Position numbers and translations under genes: made by a program | Origin: Thiococcus pfennigii | Lineage (GTDB): Bacteria; Pseudomonadota; Gammaproteobacteria; Chromatiales; Chromatiaceae | Length of the DNA stretch: 64,000 bases | Reading direction: 5' to 3' | Assembly (NCBI RefSeq): GCF_016583835.1 | Contig: NZ_NRRW01000015.1 | Span: 1 to 64,000, forward strand | Notes under the pieces: generated by a model | The model's database searches: none | What the model saw: the letters and a program-made list of their open reading frames with translations, nothing else | Told to the model about the DNA's origin: nothing | Part shown: in pieces, positions 18,496-26,133 of the stretch | Numbering within the stretch: position 1 is the first letter of the stretch | Layout: every line of letters begins with the position of its first letter

Positions 18496-19815
18496 GTGGC
18501 AGAGATCAGGCGACTTTCCACCGAGGAGGCGGACTTCGACCGGCGCCTCGAGGCCTTGCTGGCCTGGGAGTCGGTCTCCAATCAGCAGGTCCAGGACACC
18601 GTCAACACCATCCTCGCGGCGGTCCAAGAGCGCGGCGATCAGGCCCTGCTCGACTACACGGCCCGCTTCGACGGCTGGGAGCCGGAGCAGCCGGGCGACC
18701 TGGAGATCCCGCGGGCGCGCCTCGAGCAGGCCTGGCAAGGGATCCCGGCCGAGCAGCGCGACGCCCTGGCCGTAGCCGCCGAGCGCATCCGCGCCTACGC
18801 CGAGCACCAGAGGCTCGAGAGCTGGCACTACGAGGAGGCCGACGGGACGCTCCTCGGCCAGCAGGTCACGCCACTCGATCGGGTCGGTCTCTACGTCCCC
18901 GGCGGCAAGGCCGCCTATCCCTCGTCGGTGCTGATGAATGCGATCCCGGCCAAGGTCGCCGGCGTCGCCGAACTCGTGATGGTCGTGCCGACGCCCGGCG
19001 GCGACCTCAACGAGCTGGTCCTGGCCGCGGCCCACGTCGCCGGGGTCGACCGCGCCTTCGCCGTCGGCGGTGCTCAGGCGGTCGCGGCCCTGGCCTACGG
19101 CACGGCCACGGTCCCGGCCGTCGACAAGATCGTCGGTCCCGGCAACATCTTCGTCGCGACGGCCAAGCGGGCCGTCTTCGGCCGGGTCGGCATCGACATG
19201 ATCGCCGGCCCCTCGGAGATCCTGATCCTCTGCGACGGCGAGACGGATCCGGACTGGATCGCGATGGACCTCTTCTCGCAGGCCGAGCACGACGAGGATG
19301 CCCAGTCGATCCTCGTCGCCTGGGCCCCGGCCTTCCTCGATCGCGTCGCGGCCAGCATCGATCGGCTGTTGCCGACGATGGAGCGCCAGGGCGTCATCGC
19401 CACGGCGCTGCGCGAGCGCGGCGCGCTGATCCTGGCGCGCGACCTCGACGAGGCCGTCGGCCTGGCCAACCGCATCGCCCCGGAGCACCTGGAGCTCTCG
19501 CTCGCCGACCCGCAGCCGGTCGCCGCGCGTATCCGCCACGCCGGGGCGATCTTCATGGGCCGCCACACGGCCGAGGCGATCGGCGACTACTGCGCCGGCC
19601 CGAACCACGTCCTGCCGACCTCGGGCACGGCCCGCTTCTCCTCGCCGCTCGGGGTCTACGACTTCCAGAAGCGCTCTAGCCTGATCATGGCCTCGCCGGG
19701 CGGCGCCGCGACGTTGGGCCGTGCCGCCTCGCTGCTCGCCCGCGGCGAGGGCCTCACGGCCCATGCCCGCTCGGCCGAATACCGGGTGGCGGGCGACGAC
19801 GGCGCGGCGCCGTAG
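18496..19815 (+). CDS. hisD: Histidinol dehydrogenase
   Basis: Catalyses the last two oxidations from histidinol to histidine with NAD and Zn. The 439 residues begin at GTG 18496, preceded by GAGGGAG. The conserved signature [15 protein letters not shown], zinc/substrate residues in [11 protein letters not shown], and the C-terminal [19 protein letters not shown] are present. The long antisense frame opposite it is a GC artefact. Separated from hisC by 9 bases. Confidence 0.97.
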   Translation: MAEIRRLSTEEADFDRRLEALLAWESVSNQQVQDTVNTILAAVQERGDQALLDYTARFDGWEPEQPGDLEIPRARLEQAWQGIPAEQRDALAVAAERIRAYAEHQRLESWHYEEADGTLLGQQVTPLDRVGLYVPGGKAAYPSSVLMNAIPAKVAGVAELVMVVPTPGGDLNELVLAAAHVAGVDRAFAVGGAQAVAALAYGTATVPAVDKIVGPGNIFVATAKRAVFGRVGIDMIAGPSEILILCDGETDPDWIAMDLFSQAEHDEDAQSILVAWAPAFLDRVAASIDRLLPTMERQGVIATALRERGALILARDLDEAVGLANRIAPEHLELSLADPQPVAARIRHAGAIFMGRHTAEAIGDYCAGPNHVLPTSGTARFSSPLGVYDFQKRSSLIMASPGGAATLGRAASLLARGEGLTAHARSAEYRVAGDDGAAP

Positions 19816-19824
19816 GAGGAGATC

Positions 19825-20910
19825 ATGTCCGATCTGATCGAGCGCTGGATCCGCCCCGAGATCCGCGCGATCTCCGCCTACCATGTCCCGAAGGCCGCCG
19901 GGCTCATCAAGCTCGATGCGATGGAAAACCCCTATCCGTGGCCCGAGGCGGCGCGTGCCGAATGGCTGGAGGTGCTGCGTCGCGCCGAGGTCAATCTCTA
20001 TCCCGACCCGCGCGGCACGGAGCTCCAGGCGGACCTTCGCGCGGCGATGGGGATCCCGCCCGAGATGGGGCTGCTGCTCGGCAACGGCTCCGACGAGCTG
20101 ATCCAGATGCTCGCGCTGGCGGTCGCCGCCCCGGGGCGGACGATTCTGGCCATGGAGCCGGGCTTCGTCATGTACCGGATGATCGGGCGGTTGGCCGGCA
20201 TGGACTACGTCGGCGTGCCGCTGCGCGCCGCCGACTTCTCGCTCGACCTGCCGGCGGTACTCGAGGCGATCGAGGCGACGGCCCCGGCCCTGGTCTTCAT
20301 CGCCTACCCGAACAACCCGACCGGCAACCTCTTCGCGCCCGAGGCGATCGAACGGATCATCGCCGCGGCCCCGGGGCTCGTCATCGTCGACGAGGCCTAC
20401 GCCCCCTTCACCGACGCGAGCTTCATGCCGCGTCTCGGCGAGTGGCCGAACCTGCTCGTGATGCGCACCGTCTCGAAGATGGGCCTGGCTGGACTGCGCC
20501 TTGGCTACCTCGCCGGCCCGCCGGCCCTGCTCGCCGAGATCGACAAGGTGCGGCTGCCCTACAACGTGAACGTCCTGACGCAGGTGAGCGCCGCGCTGGC
20601 GATGCGCCACCGCGCCCTGTTCGATGAACAGTGCCGGGCGATCCGCGCCGAACGGGCGAGCCTGATGGCCGCGTTGACGGCCATGGAGGGCGTGCAGCCC
20701 TTCGCGAGCGAGGCCAACTTCATCCTGATCCGCCTGCCCGAGGGGCGCGCGGCCCAGGTCTTCGCGGCCATCGGGGCGCGCGGCATCCTGGTCAAGAATC
20801 TCGACGGCGCCCACCCGCAGCTCGCCGACTGCCTGCGGGTGACGGTCGGCCGCCCGGAGGAGAACCGGGCCTTCCTCGCGGCCCTGGCCGCGGCGTTGGC
20901 GGAGGCCTGA
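19825..20910 (+). CDS. hisC: Histidinol-phosphate aminotransferase
   Basis: A PLP enzyme of 361 residues converting imidazole-acetol phosphate to histidinol phosphate. The N-terminal LDAMENPYPWP, the PNNPTGN loop, VIVDEAYAPF and the PLP lysine region MRTVSKMGLAGLRLGYL are family hallmarks. The start is ATG 19825 with GGAGG just upstream. Last gene of the murA-his run. Confidence 0.96.
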   Translation: MSDLIERWIRPEIRAISAYHVPKAAGLIKLDAMENPYPWPEAARAEWLEVLRRAEVNLYPDPRGTELQADLRAAMGIPPEMGLLLGNGSDELIQMLALAVAAPGRTILAMEPGFVMYRMIGRLAGMDYVGVPLRAADFSLDLPAVLEAIEATAPALVFIAYPNNPTGNLFAPEAIERIIAAAPGLVIVDEAYAPFTDASFMPRLGEWPNLLVMRTVSKMGLAGLRLGYLAGPPALLAEIDKVRLPYNVNVLTQVSAALAMRHRALFDEQCRAIRAERASLMAALTAMEGVQPFASEANFILIRLPEGRAAQVFAAIGARGILVKNLDGAHPQLADCLRVTVGRPEENRAFLAALAAALAEA

Positions 20911-21006
20911 GCCCTGACGCGACCGCCGGCACTGGGTACGGCGCTCCTTGCGTCGCGCACCCGGCGCCCCGATTTCGACCGCGATGAGTGAACAGGAGGT
21001 CTTTCG

Positions 21007-21102
21007 ATGGCAAAAGGTGACAAGCGAACCCGTCGCGGCAAGATCAACAATGGCAGCTACGGCAAGACCCGACCGCACAAGGGCGGCGGCAAGAAGGGCT
21101 GA
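21007..21102 (+). CDS. 30S ribosomal protein bTHX
   Basis: A 31-residue, extremely basic peptide missed by ordinary ORF cut-offs. It starts MAKGDKRTRRGKI and ends KTRPHKGGGKKG, the family pattern of Thx (first seen in the Thermus 30S head, M-x-K-G-D-x-R-T-x-R-G-K). A strong AGGAGGT lies 7 bases upstream of the ATG, as expected for a ribosomal protein. It is monocistronic, between hisC and a lipoprotein gene. Confidence 0.9.
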   Translation: MAKGDKRTRRGKINNGSYGKTRPHKGGGKKG

Positions 21103-21139
21103 TGGGGTGTCGACCCGCCGTCTGCCGAGGCAAGGACCG

Positions 21140-21577
21140 ATGAATGCGAAACCCCGCCCATGGCCCCTGCGTGGCGCGGCCCTCGCCGTCGCCCTGTTCG
21201 CGGCCGGCTGTGCCAGCAGCGCCCAGCGTCCGGTCCTGTATCCGAACGACCACTACGACAGGGTCGGGGCCGGCGTCGCGCAACAGGACATCGACGACTG
21301 CATGGGACAGGCGCAGGCCTTCGGCGCCGACGCCGGCCGCGGCCAGGCGGTCGCCGGCAGCACCCTGACCGGGGCGCTGATCGGCGGGGCCACGGCCGGG
21401 GCCTGGGGGGCGGTACGCGGCGATGCCGCCGAACGCGCCCTGGCCGGCGCGGCGGCCGGCGGCGCCGGCGGCCTGACCCGCGGTGCGCTCAATGCCGGCC
21501 GGCCCTCCTCGACCTTCCGCAACTTCGTCCAGCGCTGCCTCGGCGAGCGCGGCTACGACGTGATCGGCTGGCGCTGA
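21140..21577 (+). CDS. Glycine-zipper lipoprotein, unknown function
   Basis: A 145-residue protein with a lipoprotein signal peptide (LRGAALAVALFAAGCASS; lipobox cysteine about residue 24). The mature part has an alanine/glycine-rich zipper (about 70-110, GSTLTGALIGGATAGAWGAV) of the kind found in outer-membrane-associated lipoproteins, then a C-terminal FRNFVQRCLGERGYDVIGW that resembles conserved lipoproteins of gammaproteobacteria. No specific function can be given. Start ATG 21140, 37 bases after bTHX. Confidence 0.75.
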   Translation: MNAKPRPWPLRGAALAVALFAAGCASSAQRPVLYPNDHYDRVGAGVAQQDIDDCMGQAQAFGADAGRGQAVAGSTLTGALIGGATAGAWGAVRGDAAERALAGAAAGGAGGLTRGALNAGRPSSTFRNFVQRCLGERGYDVIGWR

Positions 21578-21649
21578 GGATAGGGCCTAGTGCAAGACGG
21601 CGGAATTCCCGAGACTGCGCGTCGCTGCCTGCAACCCCCGCGTGGCGCG
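21578..21649. other. Start of a roughly 980-base gene-free repeat region
   Basis: From 21578 to 22559 no gene is convincing on either strand. The stretch is packed with small repeats listed separately (REP-like hairpin, inverted 28-bp copies, CGAAACACG elements and a MITE). Open frames there are arginine/serine-rich shadows without start signals. Confidence 0.6.
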
Positions 21650-21720
21650 TGGCAGGAGCCCGCTTGCGGGCGATCTTTGCCGCCGCGTGCGAGCTGCTCG
21701 CTCGCAAGCGGGCTCCTACG
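21650..21720. repeat. REP-like hairpin GGAGCCCGCTTGCGGGCGA
   Basis: AGGAGCCCGCTTGC at about 21655 and GCAAGCGGGCTCCTA at about 21705 form an imperfect inverted pair. Each half resembles the GTAGGAGCGGGCTTGCCCGCGA-type REP elements known from Pseudomonas (recalled, not aligned). Single occurrence in the window. Confidence 0.6.
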
Positions 21721-21838
21721 GTGCTCGGATTCCTAGGATGACATGAAAGCGCGGCCTCGGTATTTCTGAGGCGAGACACTAGGCGGGTCTGTCCCTGAGG
21801 TATCCCCACAAATCGGCCTCGACGGCGAGTCGGTACGC

Positions 21839-22222
21839 ACTGGGAGCGCCGGCTCTCAGCCGGCTTCGCGCGCGGGGGCTCGATGACCCCGGCGCGCGAC
21901 CTTCGGCGCTGGAGCCAGGAGATCACCCATAAGCGACAACTCAAAAACAAGCGGCGCATTTTCTTCAAACTACGAAACACGCGAAACACGCGAAACACGC
22001 GAAAAGGCGGAATATACGCGGGATCATCTGCCGTGTTTCGCGACTTTCGTGCATTTCGTAGGTTCTTGTCTTCCGCGTGCTTGTGTCGGTTGTTTCTGCA
22101 TCGTTCCTATGCGCCGCTGGATGCCCGCTGCGCACGTGCCCTTCTACCGGCCCAGACGTCGCCGACGCGGCATCGAGCCGCGACGGCGACGAGCCGGCTG
22201 GAAAGCCGGCGCTCCCAGTGAG
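21839..22222. repeat. Inverted pair of a GGGAGCGCCGGCT element
   Basis: CACTGGGAGCGCCGGCT followed by CAGCCGGCT (21839-21868) recurs in inverse orientation at about 22193-22222 (GCCGGCGCTCCCAGTG), with similarity continuing into a GGCTCGATG tail. The two copies enclose the CGAAACACG element. Either a composite repeat or two independent insertions. Confidence 0.6.
21965..22107 (-). repeat. CGAAACACG-type dispersed element, copy 1
   Basis: Contains three tandem CGAAACACG nonamers (21973-21999), an imperfect mirror at 22030-22066 (TTTCGCGAC ... TTTCGTAG) and, read on the minus strand, GATGCAGAAACAACCGACAC. The plus-strand element at 24004-24117 shares the same order of blocks, so both are copies of one element of about 115-145 bp. 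Confidence 0.65.
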
Positions 22223-22276
22223 CCGCGCGACGGCGAGATGGCTCGGATCGCGAGGGCCGGCTGCCGTCGCTAAGTC

Positions 22277-22490
22277 GTAACTTCTCAATAAGTCATGGCA
22301 ACCATGAAAACAATGACTTGAAGGTGCTGGCGACTGCGTCCGTGCGCCTCGCCGCTCCTCATTCGCGGTCGATCCTGACTACAAGTCATTGATTCTTCGT
22401 CTGCGCTCTCGCTCGACGTGAGACTAGGAGCGCGATTTCTGACTTGCAAGCCATTGATTCTAAATCCGCCACGGGTTATTGAGAAGTTAC
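22277..22490. mobile_element. 214-bp MITE with 15-bp terminal inverted repeats and 8-bp target duplication
   Basis: GTAACTTCTCAATAA at 22277-22291 is the exact inverse of TTATTGAGAAGTTAC at 22476-22490. Immediately outside, GCTAAGTC occurs at both 22269-22276 and 22491-22498, an 8-bp target-site duplication. The inside has no coding capacity and holds three ATGACTT/ATTGATTC-like internal repeats. It is markedly less GC-rich at its ends than its surroundings. Eight-base duplications occur in several IS families, so the parent transposase, which is not in the window, cannot be named. Confidence 0.85.
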
Positions 22491-22559
22491 GCTAAGTCGA
22501 CCTAAGCCACTGCGGTTTAGGCCTTTTATCCGTGGATACCTCAGGGTCGGTCCTCGGTG

Positions 22560-23396
22560 TCAGCGGATCCCGTCGAGGAACTCGGTCACCGACGCCTCCA
22601 GCCCGATCTCCCCCGCCAACACCGCGTCCTGATAGCGCCTGATCCAGTGCGGCATCAGGACTCGTGCCTCCTGCCACTCGACCAACAGGATCCGCGCCAG
22701 CGGTCCGCCCTCGGCAAGGAAGCCCGAGTCGTGGAAGTCCCGCTCGGCGCGCGCGCGATCGTAGGCGAGCCGGCGGATCTCGGTCCGCCAACGCCCGCCG
22801 TGCAGTTCGAGACGTCCGTAACTGGCCCGCGTGTCGCCGTCGAACGGCGAGCCGACCGAGCCGACGTTGAGGATCTGCATCGCGCCGTACCGGCGCACCA
22901 GCGGCTTGTGGGTGTGGGCGCCGACGAAGAGGGCGGTGTCCCGGGGCAGCCGCTCGGCCAGCGCCTCGTCCGGGAGGCTCGCGGAGATCCCGTCGCGATG
23001 GCCGAGCAACGAGCCGTGGGTGATGTGGACCCAACTCGCGTCGTCGCCGCCGTCGAAACAGAGGTGATCGGGCCACCAATCGAAGGCGTGCTGGAGGTCG
23101 GCGACTTGGCGGTGGGTGAAGTCGGCGAAGGCGCGCATCTCGGCGGCCACCGGCGATGGCGGGGCCTCGCGTCCGCAGCGCAGGACCCAGACCTCGTGAT
23201 TGCCATTGATCGGCAGCCAGCCATGGGCGCGGCGCAGTTCCTCGAAGCGCTCGAGGCAGGCGCGGCTGCAAGGGCCGCGGTTGAGCAGATCGCCGGCCAT
23301 CACGACCAGGTCGGGACGCCAGGCGAGGATGTCGTCCGCGGCGACTTCGAGCGCCGGCAGATTGGCTTGAACGTCGGAAAAGACAGCAACCTTCAT
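22560..23396 (-). CDS. Calcineurin-like metallophosphoesterase family protein
   Basis: A 278-residue protein starting MKVAVFSDVQANLPALE. It has the two-metal phosphoesterase motifs: D-x-Q in place of the usual D-x-H (FSDVQAN), GD in VVMAGDLLNRGP, GNHE in INGNHEVWV, and GAHTHKP near the end. The size and the NxG(D/S) GSVGSPFDGD segment are like the YfcE/ApaH-related single-domain group. The Asp-x-Gln variation at the first motif is notable. The substrate is unknown. The start is ATG 23396; a longer frame upstream is antisense to the next gene. Confidence 0.85.
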   Translation of the reverse strand: MKVAVFSDVQANLPALEVAADDILAWRPDLVVMAGDLLNRGPCSRACLERFEELRRAHGWLPINGNHEVWVLRCGREAPPSPVAAEMRAFADFTHRQVADLQHAFDWWPDHLCFDGGDDASWVHITHGSLLGHRDGISASLPDEALAERLPRDTALFVGAHTHKPLVRRYGAMQILNVGSVGSPFDGDTRASYGRLELHGGRWRTEIRRLAYDRARAERDFHDSGFLAEGGPLARILLVEWQEARVLMPHWIRRYQDAVLAGEIGLEASVTEFLDGIR

Positions 23397-23540
23397 CGTG
23401 TCGTCTGCGTCGTTGGCGAATCGGTGGGCATGGGCACCCACGCCCGGGTTGTCGCGAGCGCCGCCGATGGCGCATGATCTCACGTTTTCTCGGCCGGTGT
23501 CCGCGGACATCGGCCGCCTGAACTCCGACCGAGGACACCG

Positions 23541-24002
23541 ATGAGCCAAGAGGACGCGCTCGTGGGACCGGACTGGGACTCCCCGGTCCAGGTCACGCTG
23601 ACGCCCGCGCTGATGATCCATGCCCTGATGTCGACGGCCACCGCCGTGCACACGGCGTGGGAGTCCTGCATCGACGAGGGCCTCGTGGTGTCGAGCCTGG
23701 TCGCGATGGACGACGGGCCTGGGCACTATGTGCGGCTCGCCGAACAAGAATACGACGATGACAACGACCCGGAGACCGCCTGGCACGACTGGACGCTGGA
23801 GATTCGCATCGGTCGCGTCCTGACCACCGGCCACTGGCAGGTGCCGGTCGGCGGCGCCCTGCTCGAATGGGAATGGCACGCCCGCGAGGCCGAGCAGGCC
23901 TTCGAGCGGGCCTGCGTGTTGCTCGGCCGGCGGGTCGGTCGCGGGTTGACCGTCGTCGAACCGCAGCCGAGCGCCGTGCCGGCGCGCTCGACTCGACACT
24001 GA
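23541..24002 (+). CDS. Conserved hypothetical protein, unknown function
   Basis: A 153-residue acidic protein, divergent from the phosphoesterase gene 145 bases away. It has no signal peptide or membrane segment. The composition is protein-like (aromatic and acidic patches: HYVRLAEQEYDDDNDPETAW, HWQVPVGGALLEWEWHAREA) and the ATG has a weak GAGGA upstream. I do not recognise a family. It is immediately followed by a copy of the CGAAACACG-type element, which may have invaded just after the stop. Confidence 0.6.
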   Translation: MSQEDALVGPDWDSPVQVTLTPALMIHALMSTATAVHTAWESCIDEGLVVSSLVAMDDGPGHYVRLAEQEYDDDNDPETAWHDWTLEIRIGRVLTTGHWQVPVGGALLEWEWHAREAEQAFERACVLLGRRVGRGLTVVEPQPSAVPARSTRH

Positions 24003-24003
24003 G

Positions 24004-24117
24004 GAACGATGCTGAAACAACCGACACGAGGACGACAAGAAACGACGACATACGCGAAAGTCGCGAAAAAATGCACATGATCTGCTGTCTACTGGGCCTT
24101 TTCGCGTATTTCGCGAG
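24004..24117 (+). repeat. CGAAACACG-type dispersed element, copy 2
   Basis: Shares with copy 1 (21965-22107, minus) the blocks GATGCTGAAACAACCGACAC, CGAAAGTCGCGAAA, ATGATC and CCTTTTCGCGT, in the same order. Both copies flank the phosphoesterase/hypothetical gene pair in inverted orientation. Confidence 0.65.
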
Positions 24118-24123
24118 CCCGTG

Positions 24124-24257
24124 GTCGGGTTAGGCGCGCCGGCACGGCCGTCTAGGGAAAACGAAGGATTGCGCGCGCCGTAACCCGACAGCGGCCTTGC
24201 CGGGAGCCGCGTTGCCGGCTGTCGGGTTACGCCCCGAAGGGCTAACCCGACCTACGG
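24124..24257. repeat. GTCGGGTTA/TAACCCGAC repeat cluster
   Basis: Four nonamers in alternating orientation: GTCGGGTTA (24124), TAACCCGAC (about 24181), GTCGGGTTA (about 24221) and TAACCCGAC (24243). The last pair forms a hairpin with a GGCTAACCCGACCTACGG tail also seen at 43100-43130 and 13184-13199. BIME-like composite. Confidence 0.8.
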
Positions 24258-24385
24258 CCGCGGCGCCGTATGAGGGGGTCGGGTCCGGTTGTTCTTGACG
24301 CGTCGCTGCGCGGTCGCGGGCTTGCGTTCGTCACGGCCTTCGGCCAGAGTGGCGGGCATCGCAGTCACTGTCCGCGGAGGCTCGC

Positions 24386-24667
24386 ATGAAGGTTTCGGTC
24401 GATGTCGATATCACCCCCGAGGAACTGCGCAAGCTCTTCGGGTTGCCCGACGTCGAGGGCTTTCAGCGCCAGTTGATGGAGGACCTGCGCGAGCGCATCG
24501 CCTCCGGCGCCGAGGGCTACGACCCAGTCAAGCTCTTCCAGCCCTACATCAGCGGCTCGCTCGCCTCCTGGGACCTGTTCCAGAAGTTTCTCCTCAACGC
24601 GGCGAGCGCCGCGACCACCAGCGCGGACACCGCCGCCAAGGCGACGAAGACCACGACGCGCAAATAG
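24386..24667 (+). CDS. DUF6489 family protein
   Basis: A 93-residue cytosolic protein starting MKVSVDVDITPEELRKLFGL, the DUF6489 pattern, followed by an amphipathic region (VEGFQRQLMEDLRERIASG) and a helix rich in Ala/Thr/Ser ending in a basic tail. Such proteins are often small and phasin-like in composition, but no function is established to my knowledge. An AGG lies upstream of the ATG. Convergent with the zinc-ribbon gene downstream. Confidence 0.65.
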   Translation: MKVSVDVDITPEELRKLFGLPDVEGFQRQLMEDLRERIASGAEGYDPVKLFQPYISGSLASWDLFQKFLLNAASAATTSADTAAKATKTTTRK

Positions 24668-24698
24668 CCGCACGCGGGGCGGCGGGCACCGGCGCGGG

Positions 24699-24998
24699 CT
24701 ACCTGCGGAACAGGGCCTCGGCGGCCGCGCGCAGGTCCTCTCCCGGCGACGAGGTGCCGCCTTGGGGTACGCGGTCGGCGGGCTCGAACCACTCGCAGAA
24801 GTTGGCGCGATCCTTGGCGAGGACGCGCTCGACCATCGGTTCCAGGCACTCGTTCGCCCGACCTGGGGCATAGTGGCGGCAGTTACGGCAGACGCGGGTG
24901 TCCTTGTCGCAGTCGAGACAGCGGGTCTCGCGGCCGTAGTCGACGGCGGCGAGCCGGCTTCCGCAGTGCCAACAGGTCCCGATGTAATCGGTATCCAT
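24699..24998 (-). CDS. Small cysteine-rich (zinc-ribbon-like) conserved protein
   Basis: A 99-residue protein with three CxxC pairs in its first half: CWHCG (residues 9-12), CLDC and CRNC, followed by CLEP and a C in ANFCEWFEP. This spacing suggests one or two zinc-binding ribbons. The family is widespread in gammaproteobacteria without a known role. It lies 25 bases downstream of the NDUFA9-like gene and is probably cotranscribed with it. Confidence 0.7.
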   Translation of the reverse strand: MDTDYIGTCWHCGSRLAAVDYGRETRCLDCDKDTRVCRNCRHYAPGRANECLEPMVERVLAKDRANFCEWFEPADRVPQGGTSSPGEDLRAAAEALFRR

Positions 24999-25023
24999 CG
25001 CGAGTGTCTCCGCGCGGTCGCGC

Positions 25024-25950
25024 TCAGTCTCTCTTCAGGTAGCCCAGCGCGGCCACGTCGAAGCGCTGCGGCACGATGCCGAGCTGGGCGAAGGCGTCGC
25101 CGGAGTCGCAGACGTTGCCCTGGAGCAGCATCTGGATCTGATCGCGCGTGATCGGGAACCAGGGCCAGCGATCGAGGAGGCCGGCGACCGCCTTGATGAC
25201 CACCGCCGGGGCCGGCAGCATCAGCTTGGTCTTTCCGGACGCGGCGGCAATGGTGGTCAGGATCTCCTTCCAGGTCAAGGCGGCAGGGCCGCAGAGCGGG
25301 TAGGTGGCGCCGATGGTCGCCGGCTCGCCAAGGGCGCCGGAGAAGGCCGCGGCCACGTCGCGGACGCTGACCGGGGCCAGCTGGAAGCGCCCCGCCTCGC
25401 CGATCGCCAGGCCGTCGAAGAAGAGCGGCACCGGCAGCGGGCTGTCGATGATGTCCTGCTTGAGTTGGCTGCAGAACTCCATTCGGCCGCGCGGGTCGCC
25501 GAAGATCACCGACGGGCGGAAGATGGTCCAGGCGAGATCGCTGGCCTTCAGCGCCTCCTCGGCCTCGTACTTGGTGCGCTGATACGGGGTCGCCTGGGCC
25601 TCGACGCCGTTGGCGCTCATCAGCAGGAAGCGCCCGATGCCGGCGCGCCGGGCAGCGGCGATGGTCCGCTCGACGCCGCGCAATTGGAGCTCCTCGAACG
25701 TGATGCCGTGCTCGGGGCGCTCGCGCAGGATCCCGATCAGGTAGATCACGGCCTCGCAGCCGGCCAGGCAGGCCGCCAGGGCCGCCGGGTCGGCGACGTC
25801 GCCCTCGAACACGCGGCAATGCTCCGGCTGTACGACCTTGGATCCGCTGCCTGGCCGCACCAGCAGGTGCGGAACGTGGCCGTCGGCGACCAGGCGCTCG
25901 ACCAGGTGGCTGCCGACGAATCCGGTACCGCCGATGACGCTCACGTTCAT
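25024..25950 (-). CDS. Complex I NDUFA9-type atypical SDR, NAD(P)-binding protein
   Basis: A 308-residue Rossmann protein. The N-terminal MNVSVIGGTGFVGSHLVERL is the dinucleotide site; VIYLIGILRE, RFLLMSANGVEA and YQRTKYEAEEALKASDLAWT with TIFRPSVIFGD are typical of the NDUFA9/UDP-glucose epimerase-like family of oxidoreductases. In bacteria these are usually free-standing, with unknown substrate (isoprenoid or quinone-related roles have been proposed). The start is ATG 25950. Confidence 0.88.
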   Translation of the reverse strand: MNVSVIGGTGFVGSHLVERLVADGHVPHLLVRPGSGSKVVQPEHCRVFEGDVADPAALAACLAGCEAVIYLIGILRERPEHGITFEELQLRGVERTIAAARRAGIGRFLLMSANGVEAQATPYQRTKYEAEEALKASDLAWTIFRPSVIFGDPRGRMEFCSQLKQDIIDSPLPVPLFFDGLAIGEAGRFQLAPVSVRDVAAAFSGALGEPATIGATYPLCGPAALTWKEILTTIAAASGKTKLMLPAPAVVIKAVAGLLDRWPWFPITRDQIQMLLQGNVCDSGDAFAQLGIVPQRFDVAALGYLKRD

Positions 25951-26133
25951 GGAGAGACTCCTGTGCTGAATAAGGGTGCGTTGCTTTCGGGACTCGGGGT
26001 CCGCGATCGCTTTTCAAGGTCCGCCTGAAGGATAGGGCAGGTGGGCTGGATGTGCCCGGCCGCGCGTCGACAGTCCGCCGCAGGCGGGTCTAAGATTCCG
26101 TGTCCAACACGAACGACGACGACGGAAACCACC

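Noticed and set aside
18160-21078. 972-codon open frame on the minus strand
   Set aside because: It is entirely antisense to hisG, hisD and hisC, is dominated by Arg/Gly/Ala/Asp and has no family resemblance. High GC removes stops in this frame.
22557-23477. 306-codon plus-strand frame opposite the phosphoesterase
   Set aside because: The minus-strand protein has all catalytic motifs; the plus frame is its shadow.
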